Below are positions 47,230-50,930 of a DNA stretch of 50,930 bases, one piece after another. The position numbers and the translations under genes were made by a program. The DNA is taken from positions 1-50,930 of the forward strand of contig JAMOWA010000026.1 of NCBI GenBank assembly GCA_027061805.1. Reading direction: 5' to 3'. The notes beneath the pieces are model-generated. The model was not told the origin of the DNA. It did no database searches and saw nothing but the letters and a program-made list of their open reading frames with translations. Origin of the DNA: Thermoanaerobaculia bacterium. GTDB taxonomy: Bacteria > Acidobacteriota > Thermoanaerobaculia > Thermoanaerobaculales > Sulfomarinibacteraceae. The stretch's first letter is position 1. Every line of letters begins with the position of its first letter.

Positions 47230-48357
47230 TCACTCCCCGGCCGACGCCGGCGGCTCACCGCGGGAGCCCTGGAAGGAGGGCGCGGCCCGGGCCTCCTCCG
47301 CCATGGCCACCCCACCCACGTGGGTGTAGAGCGGCGAGGAGATCTCCGGAAGCCGGCGGGCGTACTCGGACTCGGGAACCGACGTCTCCCAGTGGCCCGT
47401 CACCCGGAACAACCCCACGACCGCCAGGTAGACCCCGACCGCCACGGCCGTGGCCACCACGGGGCGCAGCCAGATGCGGCGGCGGACCCCGAGGGGCGGC
47501 CGGACCGCCAGGCAGCCCTCCACGGGGCAGGCCGCAACACAGTCCTGGCAGGAGGAACATTCGATGGACCGGACCCGCCCCATGGTGTGCACGGGGAGGC
47601 GTGCCGGGCAGGCCCGGGTGCAACCCCGGCAGTCGGTGCACAGGGACGCGTCCCTCGTCACCTTCAGCGGAGAGAAGAGACCGAGAACACCGAGGAGGGC
47701 ACCGTAGGGGCACAGGTAGCGGCACCAGGCGTCACGGACGAACACGGAAACCACCACCAGGATCCCGATCACGGTGATGGTGAGCCGTGACGGGCTCGCG
47801 AAGAAGAGCCACATCTTGGCGTCCACCACCCTGGCGTAGGGGCTCCCGAGGAAGGCCTCCACCCCCCGGGGATCCAGGACCACCCACACCGCCCACGCGA
47901 AGAAGCCGAGGAGGAGAAACTTCAGGCCTCTCAGGGGAATGTCGATCCACCTGGGTGGCGTCAGGGTCCCGCCCGTGAGCTTCAGCCCGAGCCGGCCCAG
48001 GAGCTCGGACAGGAGCCCCACCGGGCACATGGAGGAGCAGAACGACCTGGCCAGGACGAGGGACATGAGGCAGATGCCCAGGAAGATGGCCAGCGCCGCC
48101 GGGTGGACGGGGTCCACCCGGCCGGCGTTCAGCCAGTGGCGCAGGGCCAGCATCCCGTCGATGGGCAGGAACCCCTCCACCCCGGGCGGCCGCCTGACGG
48201 TGGGTGTCCGTCCCGCCAGGTGGGCGCTCACCCACAGCGTGAACCGGATCCCGATGAGAACCACCACACCGGCGGTGACCAGCTGGACCACGCGCCGATG
48301 CCACAAGACCCTCGGCAATCCGTTTCCGTTTCCGTTCCCGCTCCCATTCCCGTCCAC
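47230..48357 (-). CDS. NapH/CcoG-like polytopic 4Fe-4S membrane protein
   Basis: 375-aa inner-membrane ferredoxin-type protein. Hydrophobic helices (RVVQLVTAGVVVLIGIRFTL, LAIFLGICLMSLVLARSF, FLLLGFFAWAVWVVLDP, ITVIGILVVVSVFVRDAW) alternate with CSSMCPVG and CRYLCPYGALLG, as in NapH/NosR. Two 4Fe-4S binding sets follow (CTDCRGCTRACP and CSSCQDCVAACP), then another helix and a soluble tail. NapH and related proteins pass electrons from quinol toward periplasmic reductases; CcoG acts in copper delivery. Which applies is unclear. Start GTG 48357 has GGGGAGGGG upstream; the N-terminus is a Gly/Asn repeat (DGNGSGNGNGNG). No nap or nos partner is in the window. Confidence 0.82.
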   Translation of the reverse strand: MDGNGSGNGNGNGLPRVLWHRRVVQLVTAGVVVLIGIRFTLWVSAHLAGRTPTVRRPPGVEGFLPIDGMLALRHWLNAGRVDPVHPAALAIFLGICLMSLVLARSFCSSMCPVGLLSELLGRLGLKLTGGTLTPPRWIDIPLRGLKFLLLGFFAWAVWVVLDPRGVEAFLGSPYARVVDAKMWLFFASPSRLTITVIGILVVVSVFVRDAWCRYLCPYGALLGVLGLFSPLKVTRDASLCTDCRGCTRACPARLPVHTMGRVRSIECSSCQDCVAACPVEGCLAVRPPLGVRRRIWLRPVVATAVAVGVYLAVVGLFRVTGHWETSVPESEYARRLPEISSPLYTHVGGVAMAEEARAAPSFQGSRGEPPASAGE

Positions 48358-48401
48358 GGCCCCTCCCCTCCCCTCCAATGGTGGCGTCCGCGGCAACAAG
48401 A

Positions 48402-48423
48402 GGCCTTGACGGGCATCAAGGCC
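48402..48423. promoter_or_regulatory. FNR/DNR-like box inside a perfect palindrome
   Basis: GGCCTTGACGGGCATCAAGG with CC (22 bp): the 8-bp arms GGCCTTGA and TCAAGGCC are perfect. The core reads TTGAC-N4-ATCAA on one strand and TTGAT-N4-GTCAA on the other, matching Crp/Fnr-family boxes (FNR: TTGAT-N4-ATCAA). It lies about 45 bp upstream of the NapH-like start. It could also form an RNA hairpin in the leader. The window encodes a Crp/Fnr regulator with a TTGA-reading type E..SR helix. Confidence 0.55.
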
Positions 48424-48479
48424 ACTGTCACACAACGGTCAGGCCCGGCCCATCGTGCAGGAAGCAGTGAGAGGCGGCC

Positions 48480-48707
48480 TCACCCCCTGCCCGGCCGGGA
48501 CCAGGACAAGGCCGTTGCGCTGCCTTCACCATGCGTGAGCACGTGGAGATCGATGGCATCCGCGTCCGCCTTGCCCCGAGGTCGGAGATCCGTCCACGCC
48601 GTGGAGGCCGACTCATGGGTCCCGGCCTGAAGGCGGCGCACCAGCGCAACAACCTCGGACCACGGTTGCCCTCCCATCGTGACCGTGGTATTCTCAGGAC
48701 ATAGCAT
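48480..48707 (-). CDS. Possible short hypothetical protein
   Basis: 75-aa frame (start ATG 48707) with high but not extreme GC3 and no recognisable family. It includes SEVVALVRRLQAGTHESAST and ADAIDLHVLTHGEG. No clear RBS is seen, and it may be chance or a gene fragment. Confidence 0.25.
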   Translation of the reverse strand: MLCPENTTVTMGGQPWSEVVALVRRLQAGTHESASTAWTDLRPRGKADADAIDLHVLTHGEGSATALSWSRPGRG

Positions 48708-48795
48708 CAAACGCGACCCGTGCACCTTTTCCGAAAGGCAGGTGCTGATCGGTACAATTCTTGAACCGCAACGACTTCACGGAAGGAGGATCGAG

Positions 48796-49668
48796 ATGTT
48801 GCGACGTGTCATGGTATTGCTGGCCGCGGTGAATCTCATGTGTCTGTGGGTGGTGGCAGCCGGGGACTCGCCTCCGGAGGCAACGATCGAATTCGACCAC
48901 GCGACCGACCCGAGCGGCATGGCAGAGAAGGTTCTCTACCTCGCCGACGGTGACCGGATCCAGGTGAACATCACGCACGCCTGCACCGATTGCTTCAAGT
49001 ATGAGGTCACAGGTATCGAGCTCACAGGAGTGTCTCCTGACGCATCAGGTGTTTGCAAACAACAGATCGTGACGAAAAAGATCGAGCACAGGTCGAGGTA
49101 CGCCGGGTACTACGTCCGTGCCACACGAAAAAAAGAAGAAGGAGACCAGAACACGTGTAAAGATCTCGAGGAGAAGACCTGGATCTTCAGGGTCGAGTCC
49201 ACGAGGTGGCACACGGACATCCACGTTGGGCTGTTCGGCTCCGGCCTGGTCGAACCGAAGTACTACCTGGAAAACGACGACGATGGGCACAACATCGTGG
49301 CCCGTGACCGTGCCGCCGAGGACGACGTCTCCTTCGGCTTCACCACATTCGCAACCGTGTACCACGATGATGTGAAGTGGATCGGGTTCAGCCTCGGTCT
49401 GAGCATCTCCGACAACAACCTCGGCGTGCTCACCGGCCCCACCATCCGCCTGGGGGGACGCGCCGCACTGACAGCCGGGTACCAGTGGGCCCAGGTCAAG
49501 GCCCTCCCCTCCGGCGTCCACATCGGAGACCCCTACGAGAACGCCAACCTCGCGACCGGCACCAGAATGCAGGGTGACTGGTTCATCGCCATCAGCATCC
49601 GCGGCTTCACCGACATCTTGAACCCCGACAAGAAACTCGCGACCACCACAACCACGAAGAAGGAGTAG
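48796..49668 (+). CDS. Exported protein of unknown function, possibly beta-barrel
   Basis: 290-aa protein with a signal peptide (RVMVLLAAVNLMCLWVVAAG). The mature part is strand-rich: an N-terminal segment with four Cys (THACTDCFKY, GVCKQQ, NTCKDLEE) and a C-terminal half with alternating pattern (FSLGLSISDNNLGVLTGPTI, AALTAGYQWAQVKALPSG, FIAISIRGFTDI) ending in a Thr/Lys-rich tail. I do not recognise a family. Start ATG 48796 has GGAAGGAGGATCGAG upstream, a very strong RBS. Codon use is less GC-rich than in its neighbours, suggesting lower constraint or transfer. Confidence 0.65.
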   Translation: MLRRVMVLLAAVNLMCLWVVAAGDSPPEATIEFDHATDPSGMAEKVLYLADGDRIQVNITHACTDCFKYEVTGIELTGVSPDASGVCKQQIVTKKIEHRSRYAGYYVRATRKKEEGDQNTCKDLEEKTWIFRVESTRWHTDIHVGLFGSGLVEPKYYLENDDDGHNIVARDRAAEDDVSFGFTTFATVYHDDVKWIGFSLGLSISDNNLGVLTGPTIRLGGRAALTAGYQWAQVKALPSGVHIGDPYENANLATGTRMQGDWFIAISIRGFTDILNPDKKLATTTTTKKE

Positions 49669-49840
49669 TTCTACCAAGACCTTTCCCCATCGGAGCTTCG
49701 CTCGCCAGGAGCAGGGGTACACCACCCCGAACACTCCAGGGCTGTCACCGCAATATGCGCCGGTGCAATCCTGACAGAAATCGTACATCCTCGCCCTGGC
49801 CCGGGTTGTGGGGGGAGGGGTTGTGGTGCAGTGTTGGGGG

Positions 49841-50332
49841 ATGGACGGTGAGGCACCGGATCGTGAGGCGGAGCGTCTGGCCGGGGAGCTGGCGGGGAAT
49901 GGGTTGGGGGAGATGGGGAGACTCTGGCGATGTCCCGAGGAGTTGAGGTCTCGGGTTGTGGCATGCGCACGGGGGTGCCGTGTGGGCGGGGAGACGGTGG
50001 CGGACATTGCGATCCGTCTGGGCCTGGCGAAGCGGACACTGGGCCGGTGGTTACGGCGGGAGCGTGCGGAGGCGGCGGCCGGGTTTCGGCCGGTGGCGAT
50101 CGTGGGGGAGATACGGTCGCCCCCTTCGGGCGTGGTTGCGAGCTTGCCTCGCAACCCAGGAACGGGAGTGAACCTGCCGCGTGGCGCAGGGAGGGTGGGA
50201 AAACGTTCCATTCTGGACACACCCGGCGGTTGTCACCTCAGAACCGTCGCTTATAATCCCGCCAGGCTTGTTCGAGCTCCTCGTCAGTTTGTCCTTGTTC
50301 TTTCCCGAGCGCCCAGAACTCCTGCTTGCTGA
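49841..50332 (+). CDS. Orphan IS66-type accessory/HTH protein fragment
   Basis: Open frame of 163 aa. The first ~90 residues (EAERLAGELAGNGLGEMGRL, CPEELRSRVVACARGCRVGG, ETVADIAIRLGLAKRTLGRW, GFRPVAIVGE) look like the helix-turn-helix accessory protein encoded at the start of IS66-type insertion sequences. After about residue 90 the frame enters the hairpin-containing stretch and then overlaps the converging gene at 50238, so the true end is uncertain. No tnpB or tnpC follows, so this is a remnant or a stand-alone protein. The start ATG 49841 has a GGGGG upstream. Confidence 0.45.
   Translation: MDGEAPDREAERLAGELAGNGLGEMGRLWRCPEELRSRVVACARGCRVGGETVADIAIRLGLAKRTLGRWLRRERAEAAAGFRPVAIVGEIRSPPSGVVASLPRNPGTGVNLPRGAGRVGKRSILDTPGGCHLRTVAYNPARLVRAPRQFVLVLSRAPRTPAC
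50134..50156. repeat. Perfect 9-bp-stem hairpin, second weaker stem beside it
   Basis: GGTTGCGAG-CTTGC-CTCGCAACC is a perfect 9-bp stem with a 5-nt loop. Another 5-bp stem (CGCCC/GGGCG) lies just upstream at 50118-50132. They fall inside the doubtful 3' half of the IS66-like frame, suggesting a dispersed repeat or structured RNA rather than coding sequence. Confidence 0.7.
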
Positions 50333-50930
50333 GGCGTTGGTGCGGGGCGCGCTGGAAGGTGATGAGGATGAGGCCGAGGAGGGGGATGAGGAGGAGGGTG
50401 AGCCACGGACTCACCGGTTTCCCCACTCCTCGCGCGAGTGCGAGGGCGCGGAGTTGCTGCTTGCACTCCTCGTCGATGTCGCCTTCGACGCTGAACGTGA
50501 TGTCAGCGGGCTGGTCGAGCTGGTCGAAGTTCCAGACGATCAAGGGGTCGTCCCGGACGACGCGGTACTCCCCGCTCAGCTCCAAGTCCTGGACGTGCTC
50601 GGCGAGGCATTTCGGGATCTCCACCGGGACGCCCACGCCCCGCAAGGACTGATCAGGAACGAGACGAAGATGGAAAGTGGTGCGCTCGCCATCAAACGCA
50701 GAGTTCACCCCCAACGAGACCGGCGCCGACGGCAACAACGCCGACACGTTCACCACGAGCGCAGCCAAGTCATCCGGCGTGAACGCCCGCGGCCCAGACA
50801 GCCGAAACGACACCGACCCGTCCACGACGAGCGGGAACCGCACCACCGGGTCGTCAGCCACGACCACCAACTCCGCCCCCTCCACCGACAAATCCGCCGC
50901 GCGCTGCACCACGAACTTCGGCAACGACAC
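50238..50930 (-). CDS. Membrane-anchored protein, truncated by window edge, DPANN-archaeal-like
   Basis: At least 230 aa; the reading frame is open to the right window edge, so the real start may lie outside. It has a beta-rich extracytoplasmic region (VPVEIPKCLAEHVQDLELSG, RVVRDDPLIVWNFDQLDQPA, DITFSVEGDIDEECKQQL), one transmembrane helix (WLTLLLIPLLGLILITF) and a short cytoplasmic helix-rich tail (SKQEFWALGKEQGQTDEELE). The IPKC and DDPLIVW wording is like proteins I recall from DPANN archaea. Codons (TTG, TCG, GCG, GGG preferred) differ from the rest of the window (CTG, TCC, GCC). The function is unknown. Confidence 0.55.
   Translation of the reverse strand: MSLPKFVVQRAADLSVEGAELVVVADDPVVRFPLVVDGSVSFRLSGPRAFTPDDLAALVVNVSALLPSAPVSLGVNSAFDGERTTFHLRLVPDQSLRGVGVPVEIPKCLAEHVQDLELSGEYRVVRDDPLIVWNFDQLDQPADITFSVEGDIDEECKQQLRALALARGVGKPVSPWLTLLLIPLLGLILITFQRAPHQRLSKQEFWALGKEQGQTDEELEQAWRDYKRRF

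Larger units (their letters stand above)
48358..48795. other. 438-bp intergenic region with sparse features
   Basis: The gap between the NapH-like gene (-) and an exported-protein gene (+) holds the FNR-like palindrome at 48402-48423, a weak reading frame (48480-48707, listed separately) and a TACAAT hexamer at 48753 with no good -35. Otherwise I see nothing. Confidence 0.6.

Noticed and set aside
49045-49787. Minus-strand frame with a Cys-rich start over the exported protein gene
   Set aside because: It lies antisense to a gene with a strong RBS and signal peptide and shows no family motif beyond its first residues.

Overview
The window is high-GC, tightly packed bacterial chromosome with many 1-17 nt gene overlaps and no tRNA, rRNA, CRISPR or phage genes that I can recognise. 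Several gene types together suggest an Acidobacteriota-like organism, perhaps near Thermoanaerobaculia or Holophagae: an MglA-type GTPase with a long C-terminal extension, a Ser/Thr kinase with a beta-propeller, tandem sulfatase-modifying-factor domains, fused formiminotransferase-cyclodeaminase, and multiheme cytochromes. This is inference from gene content; no marker-gene phylogeny was possible.

Left part (1-12 kb, mostly minus strand): a Pal/OmpA lipoprotein with a clear terminator, a disrupted membrane glycosyltransferase-like gene, a MauE/DoxX-like membrane protein, fused formiminotransferase-cyclodeaminase, GDP-mannose dehydratase, then the heat-shock operon hrcA-grpE-dnaK-dnaJ-(prmA remnant)-rsmE. 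The prmA gene has lost nearly all of its interior. At 12.8-13.6 kb lies an 800-bp repeat-rich gap with a 142-bp near-palindrome.

Middle (13.6-30 kb): on the plus strand, an MglA-like GTPase, a LysM lytic transglycosylase, an aminotransferase-fold protein lacking its PLP lysine, a MinD-like ATPase and a RodZ-type HTH protein form a cell-polarity and envelope neighbourhood. A tandem SUMF1-domain protein lies on the opposite strand. Then comes a seven-gene translationally coupled chain: hypothetical, RNA m5U methyltransferase, comEC, miaA, hfq, TPR lipoprotein, Crp-family regulator.

Right part (30-47 kb): an electron-transfer operon (11-heme membrane-anchored cytochrome c, cytochrome b, tetraheme cytochrome c) ends at a clear terminator and has a TTGACA promoter in AT-rich DNA. 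Next are nth-yjjX-tdk-SpoIIE phosphatase-Ser/Thr kinase on the minus strand. An acetate-type uptake and activation operon follows (OFA transporter, porin, acetyl-CoA synthetase), with a near-consensus FadR/TetR palindrome in its upstream region. Then come L-lysine 6-aminotransferase, infC starting at AUC, and a NapH-like Fe-S membrane protein with an FNR/DNR-like box.

The last ~1.3 kb (from about 49.7 kb) differs in codon use. It holds an orphan IS66-type HTH fragment and an edge-truncated membrane-anchored protein whose wording resembles DPANN archaeal proteins, so it is either acquired DNA or an assembly join.
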